Assembly (NCBI GenBank): GCA_031415695.1 | Contig: JANOSH010000046.1 | Coordinates: forward strand, 62,001 to 126,000 | Source: JANOSH01 sp031415695 | GTDB lineage: Bacteria > Actinomycetota > Acidimicrobiia > Acidimicrobiales > Ilumatobacteraceae | Length of the DNA stretch: 64,000 nt | Direction: 5' to 3' | Part shown: piece after piece, positions 1 through 8,997 of the stretch | Layout of the letters: each line of letters begins with the position of its first letter | Numbering within the stretch: the first letter of the stretch is position 1 | Program-made: the position numbers and the translations under genes | The notes under the pieces: generated by a model | What the model was told of the DNA's origin: nothing | Seen by the model: only the letters and a program-made list of their open reading frames with translations | The model's database searches: none

Positions 1-1443
1 GATCCACAGCTGAGATTTCATGGCGGCCTTACGCACCATGGGCCCGGCCTCCATTGAGGTGTGGATCTCATCGCCGGTGCGGTCAAGGAACCCGGTGTTT
101 ACAAACACGACTCGGTGGCGGGCCTGTCGGATGCACTCGGCGAGGTTCAATGACGTGCGGCGCTCTTCATCCATGATGCCGAGCTTCACCGTGTTGAGCG
201 GCAGGCCAAGCGATTGCTCTACGCGGGAGAAAACCTCGTTCGTGAATGCCACCTCGTCTGGGCCGTGCATCTTGGGTTTCACGATATAGATGCTGGCGTG
301 ACGGCTGTTTCCGGCGTTGGCCGACCGTGCGTCGTGCAATGCTGCAAGCACGGTGATCATTGCGTCGAGCAGACCTTCGGGCGCTTCGTATCCGTCGCGG
401 TCGACAACGGCAGGGTTCGTCATAAGCAGCCCGACGTTCCTCACCAACATCAGACCGCGTGATCGCACGCTGAAGGCCTCGCCGGCGACCGAGGTGAAGT
501 GCTGGTCGGCAGCCATGGTTCGGGTGAAGGTACGCCCGTCTTTGGTGACCTCCTCGGTCAGCGTGCCCTTCATGAGGCCGAGCCAGTTGCGATACACCTG
601 CACCTTGTCATCGGCGTCGACGGCAGCGACCGAGTCTTCGCAGTCCATGATTACGGTGACTGCGGCTTCGAGCAACACATCGGCGACTCCGGCCTGGTCC
701 AATGCGCCGATCGAGTTACTCCGATCGATGACAATCTGAATGCCGAGCCCATGATGACGAAACAGCAGCCTGGACGGTGCCGTTGACGGCCCCTGGAAAC
801 CAACAAACAGTGCAGGGTCGACAAGGCGATGCTGGGCACCGTTGACAGTGATAGCAACGAGCCCGATCATGTCGACCGAGTAACTGGCAGTGTCTCGGTG
901 GCCGATGCCATCAAGGGGCACGTAGTCGTCGAGGAACTGGCGGGCCGTCGCAATCACGTGCGTGCCACGATCGTCGCTATAGGGGCCGGCAGGAGGCGGT
1001 GAGCCAAGGGCGTCGGTACCGTAGAACGCGTCGTACAAAGAACCCCAGCGGGCATTGGCCGCGTTGATGGCGTACCGGGCGTTCGATACCGGTACCACCA
1101 GTTGTGGACCGGCAATCGTGGCAATCTCGACGTCGACATCGTCGGTATCGATCTCGAAGGGTGCGCCCTCGGGAGCAAGGTAGCCAATGTCGGTGAGGAA
1201 CGCTGCGTACTCCGCCGTTTGTACGGACCGGCCGGCGTCGTTTCGGACTCGGTGCCAGACATCGATCTGGTTCTGCAGCCGGGCGCGTGTCGCCAACAGT
1301 TCCCGGTTTCGTGGGCCCATCTCGTGCACCAACGCCGACAGACCCGACCAGAACGCCTCGGCAGTTATGTCGGTGCCAGGCAGTGCCTCATTGACGACAA
1401 AATCATAGAGGACCTGATCAACATGCAAGCCTTCAATGTTCAC
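1..1443 (-). CDS. glcB: Malate synthase G, N-terminal two thirds (runs off left edge)
   Basis: Condenses glyoxylate with acetyl-CoA to malate in the glyoxylate cycle. The frame is open from the window edge to a GTG at 1443 and encodes 481 residues; the family is about 720 residues, so the C-terminal third lies outside the window. Family signatures are clear: YRNWLGLMKGTLTEEV, the IYIVKPKMHGPDEVAF block and GIMDEERRTSLNL, which carries the acidic Mg2+-binding residues near residue 420. The N-terminus (MNIEGLHVDQVLYDFVVNEA) fits known malate synthase G starts. Downstream and on the same strand lies the gap before a CoA transferase. Identity is near certain; the exact start (GTG) is likely. Confidence 0.93.
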   Translation of the reverse strand, partial: MNIEGLHVDQVLYDFVVNEALPGTDITAEAFWSGLSALVHEMGPRNRELLATRARLQNQIDVWHRVRNDAGRSVQTAEYAAFLTDIGYLAPEGAPFEIDTDDVDVEIATIAGPQLVVPVSNARYAINAANARWGSLYDAFYGTDALGSPPPAGPYSDDRGTHVIATARQFLDDYVPLDGIGHRDTASYSVDMIGLVAITVNGAQHRLVDPALFVGFQGPSTAPSRLLFRHHGLGIQIVIDRSNSIGALDQAGVADVLLEAAVTVIMDCEDSVAAVDADDKVQVYRNWLGLMKGTLTEEVTKDGRTFTRTMAADQHFTSVAGEAFSVRSRGLMLVRNVGLLMTNPAVVDRDGYEAPEGLLDAMITVLAALHDARSANAGNSRHASIYIVKPKMHGPDEVAFTNEVFSRVEQSLGLPLNTVKLGIMDEERRTSLNLAECIRQARHRVVFVNTGFLDRTGDEIHTSMEAGPMVRKAAMKSQLWI

Positions 1444-1599
1444 CGCCACTGGCTATCACAGAGATCTCGGACAGCGCGTGGTCGTCGAAAACGGTCCTGT
1501 CCCACCGCAAAGGCTAATTCTGCTCCGATCCTGGTATCAGATGCGCCTTCGAGGTGGGAGAGGGCCGGTTTTTGGGCAATCCCCACCAATCACCGGCGG

Positions 1600-4077
1600 T
1601 CAGCCAGTGATCTCGACGATGTCGTCGACGATGAGCTGACCGATGGTGTCGGCGTCGAAACCAAGGATGTTCTCGAGCACTTCCCAACTGTGCTGGCCAA
1701 GGCATGGCCCAGGCGTGCGCACGGACCCCGGGGTGAGCGACATGGTTGCTGCGACACCAGAGTACGGCGTTTCGCCGTAGACGGGATGGACAAGCGGCGT
1801 CCAGTATCCGCGGTAGGCAATCTGCGCGTCGGTGTGCAACTCGGGCACACCGTGTACCGGTGCGCAAGCCACGTGAGGCTGCAGCAGCGCAACGATGTCG
1901 GATGCACGCCGACCTCGTGTCCAGTCGGCAATGAGCGACTCGATATGGTCCTCGTCGGCCCGACGACCAGCCGCCGTTTCCCACCGAGGCTCGTCGGGAA
2001 GACCGGCACAGGACACCAGCGACGCCCACTGAGCATCGTTGGCGCAACTGATGGCAACCCAGGCTTCGGCGCCGCGGCCTCCGTCGGGATAGCGAGCCGA
2101 ACGGGCAGGTTCCATCTCGCAAGGGAACACTCCGTTGGGGACGAAGTCGCGGTCGCGGTTGCCGTTGCGGGTGGCGACTCGGCCATCGATTTCGTAGGCA
2201 AGAAGTTCGGCACCGAGGAACTGTAACGATGCTTCGAGTTGCGACAGATCGATGTGTTGGCCCACGCCAGTTCTTCGGTGATGATCGAGCGCAGCAATCA
2301 GCGCGGTAGCCGCAAAGCGTTGCGACACAAAGTCGGTGTACGCGCCGTAGATCATGGCGGGACCACGATCGGGCCAGCCCGTCAACTCGTAGAACCCGGC
2401 CAATCCAGCCATAAGGTTGCCAAACCCGCGATACAACCTTCGTGGCCCCGTTTGGCCTTGCATGCAGGTGGACACCATCACGATGCCGGGTTTGCGATCG
2501 CGAATACGCGCGTAATCCATGCCCCAGCCGGCGAGCGCCTTGGGTGTGAATGACTCGACCACCACGTCGGCCCACTCGATCGCTTTCCACACGATGTCAC
2601 GGCCACGTTCAGTCGTGAGATCGACGCCGAGCCCGAGTTTGTCGGGGTTCATATCGCCGTGAAAGTGGCTGTTATTAATAGTGGGTTGCCCGTCGCGGAA
2701 CGGAGCGTTCCGGCGTAGGACGTCGGGACGCTTCGACGACTCGACCTTGATCACCGTTGCTCCATAGGCGGCGAGATAACCCGCCGTCATGGGCCCGACT
2801 CCGACCCACGACAAGTCGAGCACCTTGAGGCCTTCGAACGGCGAGGCGGCTGCACTGCGACCTCGGTCGGCGCGAGCAGCGAGCGGTCGACGCCGAGGCC
2901 GAGCAAAAACATCGGCTGTATGCTCGCCAACGGTCGGTGCCCGACGGGCCGTGTCAAGCGGCGTCTGGGACAGTTTCACCCAGGGCCCGGCAGCGGCAAC
3001 AACGCCCCTGGAGCCATGCTCAACGTCAACAAAATACTCGCGAGCGGCAAGCTGCTCGTCGGCGCGCAAGTCGGCCACGTTGTACACAGGAGCAACGAGA
3101 AGTAGCTGTTCAAGCGCGGCTTGATAGAGCTCGGCTTTGGTGTGCAGGGCGAAAAGATCGGTAAGGGTTGAACTAACCGCCTCGTAGAATTCATCGGGCT
3201 CGTCGCCAAAGATGATGGTGGAAAAGTCTCGACCCAACACAAGCGGATGGGCGACGCCTTCACTGTCGGCCCAGTCGATGAGGAACCGCATCATGGGGCC
3301 GCCGATTGGGCCACCCGCCGTGAGCACCGCTGCGTAGCCGTCAATGCACGGATTGATAATTCGAAACGTCGCCCGACCAGCGTTGTTGTGGGCACCTTGG
3401 CGGAACAGTTCTCGACCTTCGAGGATGTGAAAAGCCTGGGCGTTCATGAGGCAGCGCAGCGCAGCCAGTTGCGCCGACACGTCGACATGCTGGCCGAGGC
3501 CGGTATTTTGCGCGTGAAAGAGAGCCGCCAGAGTATGAGCAGCAGCTTCGACGCCGGCGTGCTGAAACAGCTGTGGCACCGATAGCCGCACGGGCGGGCG
3601 GTCGATGTCGCCTGTCAGCCACATCTCGCCGGTGCTCGCGGCAACCGTGAGGTCAGTAGCTGACCAGTTAGCGTATGGCCCGGTGCGACCGAATGGCGTA
3701 ATCGACGTGACCACCAGGTGCGGGTTGCGAGCGAGCAGCACGTCGACCCCAAGGCCGCGTTGTTCGAGCCAACCCGGCTCGTACGACTCGATCAGAATGT
3801 CGGCACCATCGACGAGCTGAAGTAGGCGGTCCTTGTCGGTTTCGAGTTCGAGATCGAGAACCACTGACGACTTGCCGCGGTTCTCGAACCACCACGACAG
3901 GTTCTCCTCGGGCACGGGGCGGGCTTGGTCGGCGAACAGCCCACGCTTGCGGCCGGGGTCACCGCCCGGCGGTTCGACCTTGATGACGTCGGCACCGAGG
4001 TCGGCGAGCACGCGACCGCACATCCACCCGCGCTCAACGGTTAGGTCGAGCACCACATACCCACTCAACGCCCCCAT
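1600..4077 (-). CDS. Two-domain CaiB/BaiF (family III) CoA transferase
   Basis: An 825-residue protein built from two tandem family III CoA-transferase domains (about residues 1-395 and 410-825). Such enzymes move CoA between carboxylic acids through an aspartyl-CoA anhydride. Domain 1 begins VVLDLTVERGWMCGRVLADLG and contains GADVIKVEPPGGDPGR. Domain 2 begins KVLDLSWVGVGPMTAGYLAAYG and contains ATVIKVESS. Domain 2 keeps the expected aspartate (GAYTDFVSQRFAATALIAAL), whereas the matching segment of domain 1 (VPQLFQHAGVEAAAHTLAAL) has none. A GGGAGG ribosome site sits just upstream of ATG 4077. Divergent from the amidohydrolase at 4317. The acid substrate is unknown. Confidence 0.88.
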   Translation of the reverse strand: MGALSGYVVLDLTVERGWMCGRVLADLGADVIKVEPPGGDPGRKRGLFADQARPVPEENLSWWFENRGKSSVVLDLELETDKDRLLQLVDGADILIESYEPGWLEQRGLGVDVLLARNPHLVVTSITPFGRTGPYANWSATDLTVAASTGEMWLTGDIDRPPVRLSVPQLFQHAGVEAAAHTLAALFHAQNTGLGQHVDVSAQLAALRCLMNAQAFHILEGRELFRQGAHNNAGRATFRIINPCIDGYAAVLTAGGPIGGPMMRFLIDWADSEGVAHPLVLGRDFSTIIFGDEPDEFYEAVSSTLTDLFALHTKAELYQAALEQLLLVAPVYNVADLRADEQLAAREYFVDVEHGSRGVVAAAGPWVKLSQTPLDTARRAPTVGEHTADVFARPRRRPLAARADRGRSAAASPFEGLKVLDLSWVGVGPMTAGYLAAYGATVIKVESSKRPDVLRRNAPFRDGQPTINNSHFHGDMNPDKLGLGVDLTTERGRDIVWKAIEWADVVVESFTPKALAGWGMDYARIRDRKPGIVMVSTCMQGQTGPRRLYRGFGNLMAGLAGFYELTGWPDRGPAMIYGAYTDFVSQRFAATALIAALDHHRRTGVGQHIDLSQLEASLQFLGAELLAYEIDGRVATRNGNRDRDFVPNGVFPCEMEPARSARYPDGGRGAEAWVAISCANDAQWASLVSCAGLPDEPRWETAAGRRADEDHIESLIADWTRGRRASDIVALLQPHVACAPVHGVPELHTDAQIAYRGYWTPLVHPVYGETPYSGVAATMSLTPGSVRTPGPCLGQHSWEVLENILGFDADTIGQLIVDDIVEITG

Positions 4078-4274
4078 TGACGACCTCCCGCCGGGAGCCT
4101 ACATGCGGCCCTGTCGATGACCATTCACGCTGCCTCGTGCCGGGTTCACCCACCAACCGGGCGACTCAGAGTCGAAACCGTTGCAGGTCTTGCGCACGTT
4201 TTCGACTTCGAGTCGCAAAGCAGACGGGTTCGATGCCCTTGTCATCTCGAAGCCCCTCGGGCTAGCCGGGCGCC

Positions 4275-4287
4275 AGCGGTGACCGCT
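4275..4287. promoter_or_regulatory. Small palindrome in divergent promoter region
   Basis: A perfect inverted repeat, AGCGGT-G-ACCGCT, lies in the 239-bp region between the divergent CoA transferase (-) and D-aminoacylase-like (+) genes, about 30 bp before the + start codon. It could be an operator. No regulator gene is adjacent, so this is only a candidate. Confidence 0.25.
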
Positions 4288-4316
4288 ACGGTGGCCCTTG
4301 AGGGAAGGGGACCACA

Positions 4317-6038
4317 ATGCATGATCTCGTTATACGAGGGGGCATCGTTGTCGATGGCTCCGGCACGCCCCAACGGCTAGCCGACGTCGCTGTCACCAAT
4401 GGTGTCATTACCGACGTTGGTGTTGTCGAGGGCAAAGCGCATCGCCAGATCGCTGCCGAAGGGCTCCTTGTCACGCCGGGCTTTGTCGACATTCACACCC
4501 ACTATGATGGCCAAGCCACCTGGGATACGCAGCTCGCGCCGTCGAGTTGGCACGGCGTGACCACAGTGGTCATGGGCAACTGTGGGGTCGGGTTTGCGCC
4601 GGTCTTCCCCGAACACCACGAGCGCCTTATCCAGCTAATGGAAGGCGTAGAAGATATACCGGGCACAGCATTGCACGAGGGTCTCACGTGGGAATGGCAG
4701 CAGTTCGACGAGTACCTCGACTTCCTTGATACACGTCCGCATGACATCAACCTTGGGGCTCAACTGCCCCACGGTCCGGTCCGGCTCCATGTTATGGGCG
4801 AACGAGGTGCCACCCAGCAGCCGGCCACGCCCGACGACATTGCCCAGATGGCCGAGTTGGCACGACGGGCCATGCTTGCCGGCGCCCTCGGTTTCACCAC
4901 CTCGCGCACGTTGAACCACCGTTCCAGTCTGGGCGAGCCAACCCCAACGTTGCGTGCCGAAGTCGATGAACTGGTCGGCATAGCTCAAGGAATGGCCGCC
5001 GCGGGATGTGGCGTGTTGCAGGTGGTTAGCGACTTCCTCGACCTCGACGGCGAGATGTCGATCTTCCACCGGATGGCAGCCGAGTCGGGTCGGCCCATCT
5101 CGGTCTCCATCGCCCAGAGCGCTCGTCGCCCCGACGACTGGCGAACCGAACTCGACCAGTTCGCGGCTGCTACCGCCAACGGTGTCACCATGCGCGGCCA
5201 AGTCGGGGCTCGAGCCGTGGGCCTGCTGCTCGGGTTGCAGGCCACCCTCAACCCATTCATGTACAGCGCAGCGTTCCAAGACATCGCGCATCTCCCGCTG
5301 CCCGAGCGCGTGGCGCGGCTTCGTCGAGACGACCTGCGGGAGCTGGTTATCTCCCAGATGTCCATTGATCGCAATGGTGTGCTCGGCAGCCGGGCGATCA
5401 ACCAGTTCCACACCATGTTCCGACTCGGCGACCCGCCGAACTACGAGCCATCGCCAGCTGATTCGGTGTCGGCAACCGCCGAGCGAGAAGGACGGGCACC
5501 AGCCGAAGTTGCCTATGACTGGCTGCTCGAATCCGACGGCAAGGCGTTGCTGTACGTGCCCAGTTTGAACTGGGCTGGCGGCAATCTTGATGTCGTACGC
5601 GACATGCTGTTGCACTCGGCGGCGGTGCCCGGCTTGTCCGACGGCGGGGCTCACCTTGGAACCATTTGCGACGTCAGTTTCCCGACCACCCTTTTGCAGT
5701 GGTGGGGACGCGACCGTCCGACCGGTCGCATCCCGGTCGAGACACTCATTGCTAAGCAATGTCGAATGACCGCCGAAACAGTCGGCTTGAATGACCGCGG
5801 TGTCATCGCTCCGGGTTATCGCGCCGACCTAAACGTCATCGACTTCGATGCGCTGCGGTTGCATGCCCCCGAGATTGTTCACGATCTTCCAGCTGGAGGT
5901 AGGCGCCTGTTGCAGCGGGTCGATGGCTATCGACACACGCTGGTGAGCGGCGTGGAAATCATGAACAACGGCGAATCTACGGGAGCGGTCCCCGGGTGCC
6001 TCATTCGCGGCGCCCAACCTCGTCCAGCTTCGGTCTAA
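4317..6038 (+). CDS. D-aminoacylase-type amidohydrolase
   Basis: A 573-residue metal-dependent amidohydrolase of the N-acyl-D-amino-acid deacylase family. It starts MHDLVIRGGIVVDGSGTP, the usual beta-sandwich entry of this family, followed by the metal site VDIHTHYDGQ (HxH near residue 60), GNCGVGFAPV, and a C-terminal SDGGAHLGTICD block with the catalytic aspartate. Length is typical. The ATG is preceded by a GGAAGGGGA ribosome site. The next gene, a second amidohydrolase, starts 9 bp after the stop, so the two probably share a transcript. The true substrate may be an N-acyl amino acid or another cyclic or linear amide; sequence alone does not decide. Confidence 0.88.
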   Translation: MHDLVIRGGIVVDGSGTPQRLADVAVTNGVITDVGVVEGKAHRQIAAEGLLVTPGFVDIHTHYDGQATWDTQLAPSSWHGVTTVVMGNCGVGFAPVFPEHHERLIQLMEGVEDIPGTALHEGLTWEWQQFDEYLDFLDTRPHDINLGAQLPHGPVRLHVMGERGATQQPATPDDIAQMAELARRAMLAGALGFTTSRTLNHRSSLGEPTPTLRAEVDELVGIAQGMAAAGCGVLQVVSDFLDLDGEMSIFHRMAAESGRPISVSIAQSARRPDDWRTELDQFAAATANGVTMRGQVGARAVGLLLGLQATLNPFMYSAAFQDIAHLPLPERVARLRRDDLRELVISQMSIDRNGVLGSRAINQFHTMFRLGDPPNYEPSPADSVSATAEREGRAPAEVAYDWLLESDGKALLYVPSLNWAGGNLDVVRDMLLHSAAVPGLSDGGAHLGTICDVSFPTTLLQWWGRDRPTGRIPVETLIAKQCRMTAETVGLNDRGVIAPGYRADLNVIDFDALRLHAPEIVHDLPAGGRRLLQRVDGYRHTLVSGVEIMNNGESTGAVPGCLIRGAQPRPASV

Positions 6039-6047
6039 GGAGTAATC

Positions 6048-7169
6048 ATGCAATTCGGATTTCCCGTCATCAGCGCCGACTCACACATCACCGAACCACC
6101 CGACTGTTACACCACCTATATCGATCCGGCGTTTCGCGATCGCGCTCCGCATATGGTTACCGACGAGGTCCGCGGCGATGTTTTCGTCATCCCGGGAATG
6201 AATCGACCAATCGCTATGGGCCTTGTTGCTGCCGCCGGGAAACGGGCCGAAGACATCACCGAGGAGGGCGTGCTCTTCGGAGATTTGCACCGCTCGGGTT
6301 GGGATTCGAAGTTTCGGCTGGCCGACCAAAACCGTGATGGCGTATCGGCCGAGGTCATCTACCCCACCGTCGGGATGGTGTTGTGCAACCACCGCGACGT
6401 CGACTACAAAAAGGCCTGCTTCGACGCCTACAACCAGTGGATCACCGACTATTGCAGCGAGTCACCCGCCCGGCTGCTCGGTGTAGGGCAAACAGCGCTG
6501 CGGACGGTAGACGAAGGTATTGTCGATATCGAAGGCATTGCGGCCCTCGGATTGCGGGGCGTCATGATGCCTGGCGAGCCCGGCGTTGAGGACTACGACT
6601 CTCCAGTGTGGGACCCGTTTTGGGAAGCGGCAATCGCGCTCGGCCTCCCCCTGAGTTTCCATATCCTCACCACACGTAATTCTTCGTTGGGTGGTTCGCG
6701 TGGTCCTCGGCTCAATACATTCATGTCGATCATTCGCGGCATTCAAGACATCATGGGCACGTTGATTTTCGGTGGCGTGTTCGAGCGCCATCCCGATCTG
6801 CGAGTGGTGTGTGTCGAGGCCGATGCCGGCTGGGTGCCGCACTACATGTACCGGATGGACCACGCCTACAACCGGCATCGCAACTGGATGCAACCGGGCA
6901 TCGCGTTGAAGAAAATGCCGTCGGAATACTTCGCCGAAAACATCTATGTGACGTTCCAAGACGACTGGACAGCATTCCGTCAGGCCAACGATATGAACTG
7001 GCGCCGGTTGATGTGGGCTAACGACTTCCCGCATTCGGACTCCACCTGGCCGTGGTCTCAAGCCATGCTGGCCGAACACACTTTGCAGTTGACCGACGAA
7101 CAACGCCGCGCCATCCTGAGCGAGAACGCGGCAGGTCTGTATGGAATCGACCTCGCCACACTCACCTGA
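6048..7169 (+). CDS. Amidohydrolase 2 family protein (COG2159, ACMSD-like)
   Basis: A 373-residue TIM-barrel amidohydrolase of the amidohydrolase_2 family, which includes decarboxylases and C-C or C-N hydrolases. The N-terminus has ISADSHITEPPDCY, the D-S-H-x-x-E-P variant typical of actinobacterial members, then FHILTTRNS with a metal histidine, and a C-terminal MWANDFPHSDSTWP block carrying the catalytic aspartate. A GGAG ribosome site precedes the ATG, and the gene follows the D-aminoacylase-like gene by 9 bp. Fatty-acid, aromatic or steroid side-chain chemistry is possible given the wider context. Family assignment is firm, substrate unknown. Confidence 0.87.
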   Translation: MQFGFPVISADSHITEPPDCYTTYIDPAFRDRAPHMVTDEVRGDVFVIPGMNRPIAMGLVAAAGKRAEDITEEGVLFGDLHRSGWDSKFRLADQNRDGVSAEVIYPTVGMVLCNHRDVDYKKACFDAYNQWITDYCSESPARLLGVGQTALRTVDEGIVDIEGIAALGLRGVMMPGEPGVEDYDSPVWDPFWEAAIALGLPLSFHILTTRNSSLGGSRGPRLNTFMSIIRGIQDIMGTLIFGGVFERHPDLRVVCVEADAGWVPHYMYRMDHAYNRHRNWMQPGIALKKMPSEYFAENIYVTFQDDWTAFRQANDMNWRRLMWANDFPHSDSTWPWSQAMLAEHTLQLTDEQRRAILSENAAGLYGIDLATLT

Positions 7170-7198
7170 TCGCAACATGCAAGCGGCAGACTAGGTAC

Positions 7199-8212
7199 AT
7201 GACTAAGCCGGTCCGTTGGGGAATCTTGTCCACGTCGTCGTTCGCACAATCCCACTTCCTGCCCGGTCTGCGCCGTGCCTCGTTCGTGGAGGTTGCGGCC
7301 GTGGCCTCACGCCATCTCGGCCGGGCGCGAGACTTTGCCGATCGCAACGCCATCCCCACTGCGTACGGGTCGTACGAGGAGTTACTTGCCGATCCGTCCA
7401 TCGACGTGATCTACAACCCGCTCCCGAACAGTCTGCACGTCGAGTGGACCCGGCGTGCCGCCGAAGCGGGCAAGCATGTACTGTGCGAAAAGCCGATGGG
7501 CATGACCGCTGCCGACCTTGACGTTCTACGCCCGCTTGCCCTGCGGGTTCACATCGCCGAAGGATTCATGGTGCGGTTTCATCCGCAATGGATCGAGACT
7601 CGCGAGCGAATCTGCAGCGGCGAGCTTGGCCGGGTAACCCACATGCATGCGGCGTTCAGCTATCACAACAACAGTGCCGACAACATCCGCAACATCGCCG
7701 AGGTTGGGGGTGGCGCACTGTACGACATTGGTTGCTACGCCATTGTCGCCGCTCGGTGGTTTCTCGAAGCAGACCCGGTCCGTGTCGCAGCGATTGTCGA
7801 CCGTGACCCGACTTTCGGCACCGACCGACTGACGAGCGCGTTGCTGGATTTCGGCGATGGACGCGTGTGCGCCTTCACCGTCACGACCCAAGGGGTGCGC
7901 CACCAACGCGTGCATGTGTTCGGCACGAAAGGGCGCCTGGAGATCACCATTCCGTTCAACCAACCCCAAACTGAACCGATCACCTACCTGACTCACGACG
8001 GGTCAAGCGCCAGTGGCCTCGACGCCGTCCATCATGTTGTTCCTGCCAACGACCAGTACGCGCTTCAGGCCGAAGCGTTCAGCCAACGTGTTCGCAACGA
8101 GACCCCAACCGACGAGCCGTTGCGTGACGCAATCGTGAACATGGCCGTGATCGATGCGGTGTTTCGAGCCGCGTCAAGCGGACGATTCGAGGACATCGCC
8201 TACCACCAGTAA
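7199..8212 (+). CDS. Gfo/Idh/MocA family NAD(P)-dependent oxidoreductase
   Basis: A 337-residue dehydrogenase. An N-terminal Rossmann domain starts VRWGILSTSSFAQSHFLPGL. The family EKP motif is present in GKHVLCEKPMGMT, followed by the alpha/beta substrate domain with the GGGALYDIGCYAI segment. I start at ATG 7199 because the longer open frame from 7052 reads through the end of the preceding amidohydrolase in another frame and lacks homology. It follows that gene by 29 bp and precedes surE by 11 bp, so the four + genes from 4317 may form one unit. Substrate is likely a polyol, sugar or sugar acid. Confidence 0.88.
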   Translation: MTKPVRWGILSTSSFAQSHFLPGLRRASFVEVAAVASRHLGRARDFADRNAIPTAYGSYEELLADPSIDVIYNPLPNSLHVEWTRRAAEAGKHVLCEKPMGMTAADLDVLRPLALRVHIAEGFMVRFHPQWIETRERICSGELGRVTHMHAAFSYHNNSADNIRNIAEVGGGALYDIGCYAIVAARWFLEADPVRVAAIVDRDPTFGTDRLTSALLDFGDGRVCAFTVTTQGVRHQRVHVFGTKGRLEITIPFNQPQTEPITYLTHDGSSASGLDAVHHVVPANDQYALQAEAFSQRVRNETPTDEPLRDAIVNMAVIDAVFRAASSGRFEDIAYHQ

Positions 8213-8223
8213 GTTCAGATGCT

Positions 8224-8997
8224 GTGCGTATTCTGATTACCAACGACGACGGCGTTTTCGCCCCCGGCATCTCGGTCCTAGCCCATGCAGTTGCCCATGC
8301 CGGACACGATGTGATTGTAGTCGCACCGAATGCCGAACGATCTGGTTCGGGCGCGGCCATCGGCACTATCCACGACGGAACCGAGATCGAAGTCACGACC
8401 ACCGACCTCGACGGCATCACCGCGTACGCTGTCGACGGCACACCGGCAATGTGCTCACTGATGGGGTTCTTCGAAGTTTTCGGGCCGCGGCCCGACCTCG
8501 TGCTCTCGGGCGTCAACCCCGGCCTCAACACCGGCCGAGGATTGTTGCAGTCGGGCACCGTTGGTGCGGTGCTCACAGCGTCCGACTTCGGTATTTCCGG
8601 CGCCGCGCTCAGCATCGACACTCCAACAGCGGGCGGTGACTACCAGTGGGACACTGCGGCGCGTGCCGCTCGTACCGTTCTCGCATGGCTCATCGACCAG
8701 CCCCGAAAGACTGCCGTGAACGTCAACATTCCAAACCTGGCACCCGACGAAATTCGCGGCTTTCGTTGGGGTCGACTGGCGGCATTCGGCGCCACCTCGA
8801 TGTCGATGGTCGGCGATGTGCCCGGCCGTATCCGCACGGTTGTCGTGCCTCGCATCGTCGAACTGAAACCCGACACCGACACGGCTCTCGTCACCAACGG
8901 CTACATCGCCATGACCACGGTCGTCACGCCAAGAGCCACCGAACCGTTCGACGCGTCGGGACTGCACAATCACTTCTCGGCTCAAGGTCGGCGGTAG
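8224..8997 (+). CDS. surE: 5'/3'-nucleotidase SurE
   Basis: A 257-residue SurE family metal-dependent nucleoside monophosphate phosphatase used in nucleotide salvage and stress survival. The diagnostic MRILITNDDGVFAPG start carries the metal-binding Asp-Asp pair, followed by VVAPNAERSGSGAA (the SurE serine) and SGVNPGLNTG. Start is GTG 8224, directly before the conserved RILITNDDG. Its 3' end overlaps the convergent DapB-like reductase by 16 bp. Length is usual for the family. Confidence 0.93.
   Translation: MRILITNDDGVFAPGISVLAHAVAHAGHDVIVVAPNAERSGSGAAIGTIHDGTEIEVTTTDLDGITAYAVDGTPAMCSLMGFFEVFGPRPDLVLSGVNPGLNTGRGLLQSGTVGAVLTASDFGISGAALSIDTPTAGGDYQWDTAARAARTVLAWLIDQPRKTAVNVNIPNLAPDEIRGFRWGRLAAFGATSMSMVGDVPGRIRTVVVPRIVELKPDTDTALVTNGYIAMTTVVTPRATEPFDASGLHNHFSAQGRR

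Noticed and set aside
1514..2590. Large minus-strand open frame within the CoA transferase
   Set aside because: It is arginine-rich and out of phase with clear CoA-transferase homology, so a shadow of that gene.
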